The notes beneath the pieces were generated by a model. That model saw nothing but the letters and a program-made list of their open reading frames with translations, was not told the DNA's origin and ran no database searches. 64,000 nt of DNA. Source: Lepidurus packardi (Eukaryota > Arthropoda > Branchiopoda > Notostraca > Triopsidae). Where the stretch lies: contig JAKZAN010000005.1 in the NCBI GenBank assembly GCA_023053545.1, positions 11,594,001 to 11,658,000 on the forward strand, read 5' to 3'. The first letter of the stretch is position 1; the number at the start of each line of letters is the position of its first letter. This document shows positions 38,023 to 48,909 of this stretch, piece after piece. A program made the position numbers and the translations under genes.

Positions 38023-38706
38023 ATGCGGGTACCACCAACTCCAGAAGATAATGGTTACCATAACCAGGAATCTCCAGCCAACACTGGCTCCAACAGAGGC
38101 ATGAACACGAGTAGTAACAATGAACAGAACGTAGTACAACAACCACCTACATCACCGTCCAGAAATGGCGATTTCTCAGAGTACTTATGGATGGAAAATG
38201 AAGAAGAGTTCGAACAACAAGTAAGCCTTACCTTCCTTAAGGATTCTCTAAGATTCTTGAAACTTCTTAGCATGATTTTTTGTAATTTTGGCTTTGTTCG
38301 ATTCAAGGTTTTCCAAGAATTAGAGGAAGAAGCATTAATGCAGCAATGCATAGAAGCCATGGCTGAATCAGAGCAAAGTCCAACCTCAGATTGGAGACAA
38401 GACGATTACGAGTTACGCTTTTCAGCTTACAACTCTAACAACAGAGCAACTACTGAAGGACTAGCGTCCAATTTGGAATCTCTCTCAGTAAACAACGCTG
38501 TTACACCATCAGAAGTAATTCAAATCTTCCCTTGACTCTTTTAAACTCTAAAAGTCTTTTAAACCATAATAGACTCTTTTCGAAGACTCATAAAAGGTCA
38601 TCGGATGGTTGTAAGTGTTATTAATTGTTTTTTTATTTCGCAGAGTAAATTGAATCCTGATGCAGCGGAGTTTGTACCTCGTTTCAATACTGTTGCCAAC
38701 GCCTGA
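38023..38706 (+). CDS. PAIP2: PAIP2, poly(A)-binding-protein-interacting translational repressor
   Basis: Three exons: 38023-38220, 38308-38514, 38644-38706 (468 nt, 155 residues; human PAIP2 is 127). The acidic PAM1 region reads FSEYLWMENEEEFEQQ then VFQELEEEALMQQCIEAM. The C-terminal PAM2 motif is SKLNPDAAEFVPRF. PAIP2 binds PABP through both motifs, displaces it from poly(A) and lowers translation. The PAM2 motif is encoded by its own last exon. The first ATG (MRVPPTPEDNGYHNQ) is the only good start. The poly(A) signal AATAAA is at 39185-39190, about 480 nt after the stop. Confidence 0.95.
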
Positions 38707-39184
38707 ATCTTGTAAAAGAGATCGAGACAATTTTTTGCTTTACTTGATTGCAGATTGAATGCATTGGGCCAATTGTGTGAATTAATGTTTGAAGTGCATG
38801 AGTGTGATCTCTTCCAAACTTTTTTTTTACCCCGCGGGTTTTTTGGGGTGATGGTTAGGGATCCATATTTAGCCTTTTTCGTGCGATATATATGACACTT
38901 TTTGGTTCCAGACAAAAAAAAAATATTTTTCCTCATTAATTGTGACAAAAATTCGTTTTGGTTGATTCTCTTTTTTGTACATTTTTTTTTTCGTTGGTGA
39001 ATCTTGTACAAACGGGCGCAAGTAACAAGTTGACGCTTTTTGGTCATGACTTTCCCCCTCAGAACGAGTATCTCCTTTGCATAATTTCATTTGTATCAAA
39101 AAACACCCTTTTGTTTACGGTAACGGTTGGTTGAGGTTGGTTCTAGAAGTTGTGATTTAGTAAATACAATAGTGCAAAACTTCC

Positions 39185-39235
39185 AATAAAACTCAACTCA
39201 TTCGTTCTTTCTAGATCATAGAAAAAGGATTTATT
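39185..39235. terminator. Facing poly(A) signals of PAIP2 and NAGK
   Basis: AATAAA on the plus strand at 39185-39190 serves PAIP2. AATAAA on the minus strand (TTTATT at 39230-39235) fits NAGK, 86 nt after its stop. They lie 40 bp apart, so the two mRNAs should overlap at their 3' ends. Confidence 0.6.
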
Positions 39236-39320
39236 TACTAAACACTTACGGATAATGGAAGATAAATTTACCTCCTTTTGACAAAGAACATTTTTCAAAA
39301 CAACTAACAAGAATGAAGAA

Positions 39321-40896
39321 CTATTGGAATGAATGATGAAAGAAAATCTCCGCGTTTTGACTATAATCGCGCGGCAAATCCCAATTGGCTTCTTTAGCAC
39401 CCAAATAAGCTGCTCCTACGGCCAAACTACTTTGCAGTCGCAATAAAGTGAATTCTTGCAAAGGTTTGGCGGCTGTTTTAACCCCCTTTTGGGAAACCAC
39501 ACCTTCCAAAAAACCTTCTTTCATCAACTCCCAGCTGCCCCACACTGCTCCCACACAAATGATGGGTAATCCTCCTGGGGAATCAATTAAAGTCTAGAAC
39601 AATGAAATACGGTTAATAAGGTTAGAAGTAAAGTCTTCAAGCTACGCCAAACTCACCTGATGAGCAAAGGGTAGAACGGCGGACACATACTGTCCCAAAT
39701 CTCTTCCTGCGCGCTTGAAAAGCCACCGACAACAAGCATCATTGCTTTGAATGGCGCCGTCAGCTAATTTGACTGCCAAACCGGCAATAGTAGCTTTGTT
39801 GAAGTGAGCATAGAAGTGATCCAGCAAGCCAAATGTGTCACGGACGTTAAAATGCTTGAGAATGGCTTGTTTGATGAACGTGGTGTCGCAAGGTGGTGGC
39901 CGCCGATTGTCTTGCTCGTCAAACACGATCTTGATCGCTTTCTGGGCAATCCACCATGCTATTTTGAAAGAGTACATTAACTTCACTTTCACTCTGATGT
40001 TTAAAGAAAGCTGTAAGGATCTTAATGCTTATAATGAAAGAATAAATTAACTTCCGTTCTGATGTTGAAAGATTGTTGAAATAAATGTTGCAAGATGTTC
40101 AATTGTTGATTCTACATTCTAAAGAAAGTTGTAAGAATCTTTGGAGTTCTTACCACTGCCTTCATCCCCCAGAAGATAACCCCACCCACCACAACGAGCA
40201 GTGCTCCGGTCGGGGTTCAGTAGTAGCGAGTTGGATCCAGTACCGGCAATAAGGACTAACCCTCCTAAGAAGACCAAAGATTAAGAAGACTTAAGATTAG
40301 GGAACGAAATCAAGAGTTCATATGCGCTAAGAAACGGACAACCGTTACCATTTTCGCTGGCAGTGGCGATAGCACCAATCGTATCACTAGCAATGTAGAT
40401 CTTCTGACAAAGTTTGGGGTACTTTGCAACCAATCCATTTTTCAGTTCGTCATTGGTTTCCTCGTCCTCACATCCGCTTAGTGATAAACCCTATCAAGTT
40501 CCAATGCTCATGCGAGGGAGTGAATAAGAAAACTAAAATACCAGCGACAACAGGGTTAAGTCTTGCGGCAATCCAGCTTTCTGGAGCGCTTCTTGGACCA
40601 TATCGTGGATGCGTTTCTGGCACTCCGCCATACCTACTAACTACGTTCGACTCAATGATTTTATTCAAAGCAAAAAAAAAAATGGTAAAGGAAGGTTCTA
40701 TACCCAGTGGTTCGTGGAAGGACCAGGGCATTCTACCAGTTTGCTCCCTGTACTGGAAAACAGCACAATAATGGAATGTCCGCCCCCTCTGTAATCACGC
40801 CAACAATGAAAAAGAAAACGTTTAGCACAACCACACAGTCCTTTGCTTATGAACAATGAATTACCCTTCAATGCCTCCCAAGACTGGATTCTCCAT
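39321..40896 (-). CDS. NAGK: N-acetyl-D-glucosamine kinase
   Basis: Seven exons: 40896-40865, 40788-40704, 40640-40542, 40490-40349, 40264-40154, 39958-39657, 39593-39321 (1,044 nt, 347 residues; human is 344). Landmarks follow NAGK throughout: [13 protein letters not shown] (phosphate loop), GPSTNHWLVG (substrate site), LGLSLSG-like [49 protein letters not shown], and a C-terminus [25 protein letters not shown]. The enzyme phosphorylates GlcNAc recycled from glycans and returns it to the UDP-GlcNAc pool in the cytosol. Exon 1 is short ([11 protein letters not shown]). The gene is convergent with PAIP2. Confidence 0.96.
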
Positions 40897-42667
40897 AGCA
40901 CCCAATCACAAAGACAACAATGAAATTAAGACTGAAATCCGTATCGTAGCCAAAAACGCTACAATATGGTATTGATTGACGCTTGGTTCGGTTCGGCCCC
41001 ACTGAGCTAGTGGGAATTCGCTTTCAGACTGAAATTGGAATTCGGTTCCGTTGCTTCTAGCGTAAAAAAACGCGTGTTATCTTGATCGATCTCGATCCCC
41101 TTCACCAGAGCGGGCGCTAAAATGGGCGTGACTTCCTTTCATTCCTTCATTCCACAATATGAAATGAGCGTGCTAATTACGCGCCATTTTCCTCGTAGCC
41201 AAGAGCTATATGAACCTATACTCAAAACAGAGCCACTGACCCCTCCGATCTTTAGATAGCTGAGCACATAAATGGTTCAGACAGAAGATAGAAACCTTAA
41301 GAAATAAACTTCGAGGAGTTTAGGTTCTCTTCAAAACCAACAACGAACATCAAGACCGTGGCTGTGGTTAAAAGTGTGCTAATGAAATATTTAAGATACG
41401 AATATCTAAACAAAACAATACTATCAAAATAATGTAAACAAAACTGCTGCATACAAGTTTTCCTGTCCAAAGTTCAGAAGAACAACGTACTCCTTTAAAC
41501 CGTACATAATAGCACTGTCTACACTTAAAGACAGTTCCTAACTTTTAAAACTTCAGGGATTCTTTCTTCCACGCTTTAAGATTGTTCTTCTGTTAAGATT
41601 CTTGGATTCTCTACTGTCCAAATTCCAGAACAGCGTACACCTTTAAGCAATACTAACGTTGTCTTAAACACTAGGACAACGTACCTTAGAAGAACAACGA
41701 ACTACTTTAAACCATTAACACTGTCTTAAAACTTTAAGGCAGTTACTATACTCTTAAACTTGAGGAATTCTTTCTTGTACACTTTAAAACTGTTCTTTAG
41801 ATTCTTTGTAACTTTTCTTAAGTTTTAAAACGTATTAAAAGTACGTATTAAAATTCTTATTGCTAACAGGTTATTAGCAAGCCTAAAAGAGCTAGAATAG
41901 TTTAAAGAAAGTAGGTTCTACTTCATGTCCTGGTTAAGCGGGATCGAACATAAACGAATTGAACCTTGTTGTTTTTTTTTCTGAGTAAAATTCCAAACTA
42001 ATAAAAGACCACATGTCTGGTGGTCCTCCTCCCAAAACACGAGTTGCTCAAGGTTGTTCGTACCAAATAAGAAAGCATAAAAACCTGGTCTTCCACACCC
42101 GTCCTAAAAGGCGTGAGTAGTTTCTATGCTTTTGGTAAGTTTACAAACTACGTTAACCTTCTCTCAATGATTGAAACTTGTTACCAACTTCAGAACAGTG
42201 TTAAATAACTGCTTGAGCCTTCCTGTACGGGTTTGCAGGATTGGTTGTACCTTTACCAAGAAAGACAAGTATCAAATTCGTAAATGATTTCGATTTCACA
42301 CGGTGATATTTTTCATCTCATCCTGACTAAAAGGCAAGTCGCATTACTTTCCATGGAACCCCGATGAATATACAATGACAACAAGCAAGAGAATAGGGTC
42401 AAGGTATGTAAAATTTAGCACAGCAGGAGAGGGCAAGAGAAGTAGGCTAATGCCATATGCATACGTACACACAAACACGTACAAAGCATCACATTAAGGC
42501 ACAAAGTCCTCTTCGCATTCCGCCTTGAAACCTTTCCCCCCCCCCATCTTCCCAACCGAATCTTCCAAATTGTCAAGTCTAGAAGTCCAGATGTTTTTAT
42601 TCGTCAAACAAAAAAAACCTTTTTTGTTGTCTTTTCTCTTATGTCCAAGCTATGTACATGTTTTTGT
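40897..42667. other. Intergenic region upstream of NAGK
   Basis: No supported gene. It contains a two-copy direct repeat (about 41485-41590 and 41690-41800). DCAF10's probable poly(A) signal (TTTATT, 42596-42601, minus strand) is at its right end. Confidence 0.55.
41485..41815. repeat. ~205 bp direct duplication
   Basis: AGAAGAACAACG..CTTTAAACC..ACTGTCT..TTAAAACTT..GGATTCTTTCTT..CACGCTTTAAGATTGTTCTT recurs about 205 bp later with scattered changes. The intervening part carries a third, weaker match (CAGAACAGCGTACACC). Confidence 0.75.
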
Positions 42668-45600
42668 TTACAAAACCGGTTGATGCCATGCCACTCGTCC
42701 ATTGAGGCACCCTGAGACCATCAATGGATGCGTGGGCGAGAATCGGGTGGTAACTACAACATTGCTATGGGAAATATTCGTGGCCAATTCATATAAACAG
42801 AAAGGAGTGACATCTTCTCCTTTTTGGACTGCACTGCTCGGCAAAGCGTCATATAGCTGCCCACATTGTGAGTTAAAGGCCAAAAGGCGGACTCCAAAAC
42901 CAAACGGTGACGCAATGAGGCGTCCATCGGGCGAGAAGCAGAGTTCTTTGATGAAACCCCGGCCTACGTTCGGCTCTTGGGTGTAGTGTGTCAAGCGCGA
43001 CACGTTTTCTTGGATCTTATAGTTCGGCGGCAAGCCCGCGTTATGACCTCGAGTGAAGGGCGGCCGGCGACTGGGCGGCATGAACAAGAAGGGAGAGTGT
43101 GTCGACAAGTCGGCCATGACCCGGACAAAATGAGCGGTTCGGTCGGACGCGCGACTGGGCGCCGCTGCCGCGTCATTCGCCGCGTTGGCAGAGCTCGGAC
43201 CAGCGAACGGCGGGAGTACATGACGGGGAGTGTTGTTCGTCGGCGAGACTGGGACTCGCCTACGTCTTAATCGACCCGTTATGGAGGAAGGGTCGACCCA
43301 GTCCCATGTAACCGAGGTTAGGAGTCGTCTCCGACGTCGCCGAACGTTTTCAAGTTCTTCGACGACTTCCACACTCGGGATGTGCAGTTCCAAGTGCGGT
43401 TCGCGGTCCCGGTTCGCTGTTTCGTTCGCGTCGCGGACGTAGAAACGACCCGTAGCGCCTTCCCAACGTAACGGTGCGGTGATCCGCACTTGAACCATGG
43501 GTTCCGATACGGGCAACGGTTCAAGCTCATGTTCGGGCGTCGTTTCTTCGTCCGAAGACGAAAACGGTTGCACGACCATAGTGTTATTTGAGTTCGAACT
43601 ACTCAACTTGCGCTTCCTCGCTTTGCGTGGCCTTTCTTGAATATCATGAACGCAACTCCACTAAAAAAGGTTCAAAAATCTTTTAAAAATGAACTTTTGA
43701 CAATGTAAATTTGAGCGAAAACTTTTCCAAAAAGAAAAATTTTCGAAAATTTTTTAGTGAAAAACGAAGAAAATTGTAAGGAAAATTTCCTAAAAGTACG
43801 AAAAACTGTAAGGAAAACTTTTGAAAATTTTCCAAAAAGAACTTTTTTGACCGACTTTTTGGGAACTTCAAAACTGTTGCATCGAATATATAGGAAAATT
43901 TCCAAAAAATACGAAAAATTGTAAGGAAAATTTTTGAAGATTTTCCAAAAAGAACTTTTTTGACCGACTTTTTGGGAACTTCAAAACTGTTGCATCGAAT
44001 ATATAGGAAAATTTCCTAAAAATACGAAAAACTGTAAGGAAAATTTTCCAAAAAGAACTTTTTTGACCGACTTTTGGGGAACTTCAAAACTGTTGCATCG
44101 AATATATAGGAAAATTTCCAAAAAATACGAAAAATTGTAAGGAAAATTTTTGAAAATTTTCCAAAAAGAACTTTTTTGACCGACTTTTTGGGAACTTCAA
44201 AACTGTTGCATCGAATATATAGGAAAATTTCCAAAAAATACGAAAAATTGTAAGGAAAATTTTTGAAAATTTTCCAGAAAAAACTTTTTTGACCGACTTT
44301 TTGCAAACTTCAAAACTGTTGCATCGAATATATAGGAAAATTTCCTAAAAATACGAAAAACTGTAAGGAAAACTTTTGAAAATTTTCCAAAAAGAACTTT
44401 TTTGACCGACTTTTTGGGAACTTCAAAACTGTTGTATCGAATATATAGGAAAATTTCCTAAAAATACGAAAAACTGTAAGGAAAATTTTTGAAAATTTTC
44501 CAAAAAGAACTTTTTTGCCCGACTTTTGGGGAACTTCAAAACTGTTGCATCGAATAAATAGGAAAATTTCCTAAAAATACGAAAAACTGTAAGGAAAATT
44601 TTTGAAAATTTTCCAAAAAGAACTTTTTTGACCGACTTTTTGGGAACTTCGAAACTGTTGCATCGAATATATAGGAAAATTTCCTAAAAATACGAAAAAC
44701 TGTAAGGAAAATTTTTGAAAATTTTCCAAAAGGAACTTTTTTGACCGACTTTTTGGAAACTTCAAAACTGTTGCATCGAATATATAGGAAAATTTCCAAA
44801 AAATACGAAAAATTGTAAGGAAAATTTTTGAAAATTTTCCAAAAAAAACTTTTTTGATCGACTTTTTGGAAACTTCAAAACTGTTGCATCGAATATATAG
44901 GAAAATTTCCTAAAAAATATGAAAAACTGTAAGGAAAATTTTTGAAAATTTTCCAAAAAGAACTTTTTTGCCCGACTTTTTTGGGAACTTCAAAACTGTT
45001 GTATCGAATATACCTCTGTTCTGTCGTCACTCGAAGTATTTCTAGAAACTACCGCCCAGCCTTCAGGATGGATTTGCAAGGATGAAATGACTTCAGCGTC
45101 GTTGCCGTTAGGAAAATCTGAAATAAATTCGACGCGATTTCTTTTGGCTTTGAATAAGTACGAAAAATCGGTTGTAGGGACGGGCGTGTGTCTGAGCTGC
45201 GTTAATCGATACATATTGGGCTAGCAAAGTGAATAAGAGAATAATTGTAAGAATTTACGGTAATTTTCTACGGCACTACTTTGAATCCGGCGAGGTCAGT
45301 CGCAAGATTTTTCAAATCTAGATCATGTATGACCATCAAATAGCCTCCTGACGTGCTTATCACCATTTTGGAAGCGTCTGGAGAGAGTCTCATTCGCATT
45401 AAACCACTTGTGAAGAAAACTCGATTGGATTTCACTCCTTCCTCCGTATAACTATCAAGAAGATCATTAGCATTTGACTCTGGAATGTTCAGAATGGTTT
45501 CAGAACGTTCAGAAAGGTTTGGGGAAAAGTTTAAAAAGGTTCAGGGGAAAAGTAAAATAAGTAAGTAGAAAAAAAAGTAAAAAAAGTAGAAAGAAAAGTA

Positions 45601-46240
45601 AGTAGGGAATACATTAGTAAGTACCTATTTATATCCCAAGCATAGACACAACCGTCAAAGCCTGACGTCACAAGAATCCCGTCGTCACGAGCATACTCAA
45701 TATTTTTGACCCAGTTGGAATGTCCCCTTAAGGTGCGAATTTTGGACTTGAGATTCCGTACGTCCCAGAGTGCTACCGTGGTATCGTCACTGCAGGTAGC
45801 GAACATGCGAGAATCGAGGAATCGGACGCAATTCACGCAGTCGGAATGAGCTTGGATGACATGATGGACACTTTTCCTGGTCAAAGGATCAAAGGAAACG
45901 AAACTTTTCTGCTCACAAGCAGCAATTAAGAGTTTCCTATGACACAAAAGACGAGGAAAGATGAAGCGTTAGGTTCGTTATTGATCTTAGAGCATAAAGA
46001 AATGGATTTAGGTCCATAAAGCTAGTTTTACCCGTCAGGAGAAAACTCGAGGTTGAATATGCCGCCTTGTAAACCCAATTTGGGATCGTTGCTGCAATCC
46101 CAAGTGTTGCATGGTAACATGGAGCTGTACAACTCCTGGTGCAATTGATTTTCTAATCCCAATGGAGGAACTCTTCCTAGACTCCGCTGCTCTAGGAACT
46201 GATGTGTGTTGGATAATTGATTTGAGGGCCATTTAGGCAT
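42668..46240 (-). CDS. DCAF10: DCAF10 (WDR32), WD40 receptor of CUL4-DDB1 ligase
   Basis: Five exons: 46240-46032, 45936-45625, 45451-45280, 45220-45014, 43660-42668 (1,893 nt, 630 residues; human is 559). Diagnostic blocks: GGIFNLEFSPDG, LIAACEQKSFVSFDP, HSDCVNCVRFLDSRMFATCS, DDTTVALWDVRNL, GHSNWVKNIEYARDDGILVT, RMRLSPDASKMVISTSGGYL, ISSLQIHPEGWAV, NVGRGFIKELCFSPDGRLIA and a C-terminus VVTTRFSPTHPLMVSGCLNG. The last exon carries a long disordered insert (about 190 residues, Arg/Pro/Ser-rich) between two blades, where human has a shorter one. DCAF10 is a presumed substrate receptor. An acceptor-like TATTACAG just before the ATG suggests a 5' UTR intron. Intron 4 is filled by a tandem array. 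Confidence 0.95.
43666..45010. repeat. ~113 bp tandem array (about 12 copies) in DCAF10 intron 4
   Basis: Units carry GAACTTTTTTGACCGACTTT, GGGAACTTCAAAACTGTTGC, ATCGAATATATAGGAAAATT and TACGAAAAACTGTAAGGAAA. One unit near 44040 lacks about 12 bp. The array fills almost the whole intron and its right end merges with the splice donor of the exon at 45014. It also yields spurious minus-strand frames rich in Phe and Lys. Confidence 0.95.
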
Positions 46241-47868
46241 ATCTCCTTCTGTAATAATAATTTAAGAAAATTAAGTCGGTGGCGAAAGCCCCCGTAACTA
46301 CTTTTCCATATTTGCACGTTATCTTGCACTTTAACACTAAGACAGAGACAGATTTTGTAAGTCTGCTGCGTCGTTATATACAGTAAAGGAATTCCATTTA
46401 AGCACGATTAACTGACAGTAGTGATGTAATGAGATTCAGCGTGGCACGTTCGTAATTCTAAATGCTTGCATGGATATGGGAGATAAACAAAACTGTCTAA
46501 GAATCGTAGAAGAATATAACACGGTACCGTGAATAATGGAATGACTTGGTAGGATGTTTAAGCTTATGTAAGATAAACACACGCTAAGCTTACTATCGGT
46601 ATCAACTATCATGTGTAGGTTTGAAGGAATCCTTCGGGAATGAACTTTGAAAGATTACGTTACGCAAAAGGTGTAGCATTGCGTCAAAGATTAAGCATGT
46701 CAGTGTATAAAGTTATAAGTTGTGAATGGAGTAGAACATGGAAGCGTAGCAGTGAAGTAGAACACTAAACGTCGTAAATGTTATGCCATAGGAGTGTATT
46801 ATTCTTACCCGATAGATAAAGCTTGACCACAAAAAGATAGGAATACAACACTCAATTTCTGAAACGCAAAACTTCTCGTCACCTCGTGTTATCTTTTGTT
46901 CCTTTGGGGACACGGGAAATGGGGAAAACAACCTTCTGACACCATCTATGGGCAGAAGTAACTGCGCGGGAGACGAACATTGTTTAAAGTAGTTCAGAAA
47001 TTCAAAGCATCGATGGTTCAGTGGTAATAGTTCAGAAATTCAATTTTCCGATCAATAAAGCACTCTAATTCAGATTCGAAGTTTTTTTCTTAAATATGAA
47101 CATTGAGATGAACATTGTTTAAAGTAGTTCAGAAATTCAAAGCATCGATGGTTCAGTGGTAATAGTTCAGAAATTCAATTTTCCAATCAATAAAGCACTC
47201 TAATTCAGATTCGAAGTTTTTTTTTTTAAATATAAAGTAAAAAAATACTAATTCTGTCACTTCTTCTTTAAAGATGATTGATGTAACTTCAGGAATTTTA
47301 GTAGAAAGTTCCAGTACTCTTTTGTTTCCTTTCTGTAGTTTTAGTTGGTTCGGAAATGTAAGATTATAATTGATAACTTGATGGTTAATTCAAGTTCTGA
47401 TTAAAGCTCCTAAAAGAATCAAGGATGTAGCGCTTAGTGTTTAACACCCTAGCTTCCGCAAGGAGGCTCCACGTGTCTTGTTTGGCTGTAGTATAAACGC
47501 GCATTGATTCTGCGCATAAAATGGCGTGCAGGATAACTTTATAGCCACGTATTCTATGAAAGCGTAGCCAGAAACTACGGTTTCCAAATGTACCATTTTC
47601 TTTCTTCATGTAGGTCAAAAGTTTATGTACGCTTTTCAAATGCATGAATTAAAACAAAGAAAACTAAAACTGTCGAGCTGCTCACATTAGCGACATTACT
47701 ATCAGGAGATTGTGTTTTGAAAAAAGTATCCGATACTTCTTACAGAAAGCTCCGTACAGAATAGACCATGTACAGATTGCGTTAGTGGTGGTAAGGACGC
47801 GGGTTGAGGTATCCGGACCGAAAATAGAGTTACTTCTTATAATCTGAAAGATTATCTCGATATATGGC
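46241..47868. other. Region upstream of DCAF10, no supported gene
   Basis: It holds the two-copy tRNA-Gly-like element (46974-47235) and a decayed copy (about 47368-47420) of the sequence found downstream of the small secreted gene (49258-49325). No coding sequence is supported. Confidence 0.55.
46974..47235 (+). repeat. Two tandem ~134 bp copies with a tRNA-Gly-like A box
   Basis: Each copy contains GCATCGATGGTTCAGTGGTA (47007 and 47142), which matches the 5' end and A box of eukaryotic tRNA-Gly. It then leaves the tRNA and ends with a weak B-box-like GATTCGAAG and a T run. This is the layout of a short tRNA-derived SINE or of a decayed tRNA-Gly pseudogene. The copies differ by very few bases. 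Confidence 0.65.
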
Positions 47869-48352
47869 GACCTGGGAGGTATCGAGTAAAAGATCTGGGG
47901 GAAAAACAACAATCTTATATCCCACTTCCTAAGCTTTGCGATTTTGTAGTTTTTAAGTATCGCGTTAGGAGTCCCGGTATGCGGTTGGGTTTTCTTCCTA
48001 ATAATGCAAATAAAATACAAGTGAAGTGTATCCGCTTGACAACCTATGATTCCTATAAGTGTGCTAGGTCTTCCGGTACGGTTTTACTGTAAAATGTGTA
48101 TTCGGAGAGGGTTTCTAAATAAGACATGGTGACCTGTGAGGTATCAAGTGAAAGATCTGGATGGAAAATCCTCTCATATCCCACTTCCTAACCTTTTCCC
48201 TTTCCTATTTTTGAATGTCACCTTGGGAGTCTCGGGATGCGGTTGGTTTTTTCCCTAATAATGCAAATAGAAACAAGTTAAATGTATCCGCTTGACAACC
48301 TATGATTTCTGTACTTGTGCCAGGACTTCCGCTACGGCTTTATTATAAAAGA
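47869..48352 (+). repeat. Direct duplication of the promoter region of the small secreted gene
   Basis: Block 47869-48100 and block 48130-48352 align at about 75-80%: GGTATC(G/A)AGT(A/G)AAAGATCTGG, ATCCCACTTCCTAA, GATGCGGTTGG-like, AATAATGCAAATA, and GTATCCGCTTGACAACCTAT. The right-hand copy ends in a TATA box. The left-hand copy has ACTGTAAAATG at that position. Confidence 0.85.
48344..48351 (+). promoter_or_regulatory. TATA box of the small secreted gene
   Basis: TATAAAAG is followed about 35 nt later by an initiator-like TTCAGC. A 5' UTR exon then ends at a good donor (GTAAGT, 48456), with an acceptor TTTTTTCAG ending at 48569. Confidence 0.65.
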
Positions 48353-48588
48353 TGCTAATGAATGTGCAGTAATTCACCAAACGTTCTTCAGCATCTCTTG
48401 CAGTAGCACGCTCTGACTTGAGCTAAGGCTGATTGAAGTAATACTTGTTGGAAACGTAAGTACCCTTGACGATTTTATACTAAAGCATAGCAATATTTAG
48501 TGCAAAATTCCAAGTTTATGTGTTTGGAACTTTTAGTTCGAATAATACTGTATTCTTGCATTTTTTCAGAGTGTTAAGCCCATTCGAA

Positions 48589-48909
48589 ATGAAGAATATG
48601 GTACCTCCAGCGTTGGCTGTAATGATTCTGCTGATGGCGACCGTAATGGTTCAGGCTGACTGGAAAGATGGAGACAATAACTTATCAAAATGGGACTACA
48701 ATTGCAACTTTGAAGACGGCTTTTACGTATTCGACAGCAAACCTGCTCTTGCGGAACAATGCGGAGGAGTCTGCATCGCTAACCCGCGTTGTCAATACTT
48801 TGGACACTACAACGGATGGTGTTACTTGAAAACGGGTCCCCGTTACCTCACAACACCAGACTACTCAAATGGAGTTATTTGCGGCTATGTCAGAACTCGC
48901 GTTGGTTAA
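48589..48909 (+). CDS. Small secreted six-cysteine protein (PAN/apple-like)
   Basis: One coding exon of 106 residues after a 114 nt 5' UTR intron. The start MKNMVPPALAVMILLMATVM is a signal peptide, with likely cleavage after VQA. The mature part begins DWKDGDNNLSKWDYNCNF and has six cysteines in the order NC, QC..VC, RC, WC, IC. The spacing C-x3-C, then RCQYFGHYNGWCYLKTG, resembles the central part of PAN/apple domains (C..C..C.YF.Y....C.L), which bind proteins or sugars. It is highly aromatic. I cannot name a family. It may be a haemolymph or cuticle-associated binding protein. Its flanks are partly duplicated on both sides. Confidence 0.75.
   Translation: MKNMVPPALAVMILLMATVMVQADWKDGDNNLSKWDYNCNFEDGFYVFDSKPALAEQCGGVCIANPRCQYFGHYNGWCYLKTGPRYLTTPDYSNGVICGYVRTRVG

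Noticed and set aside
43672-44956. Series of similar Phe/Lys-rich minus-strand frames
   Set aside because: They are translations of the 113 bp intronic array; the repeats explain their similarity.
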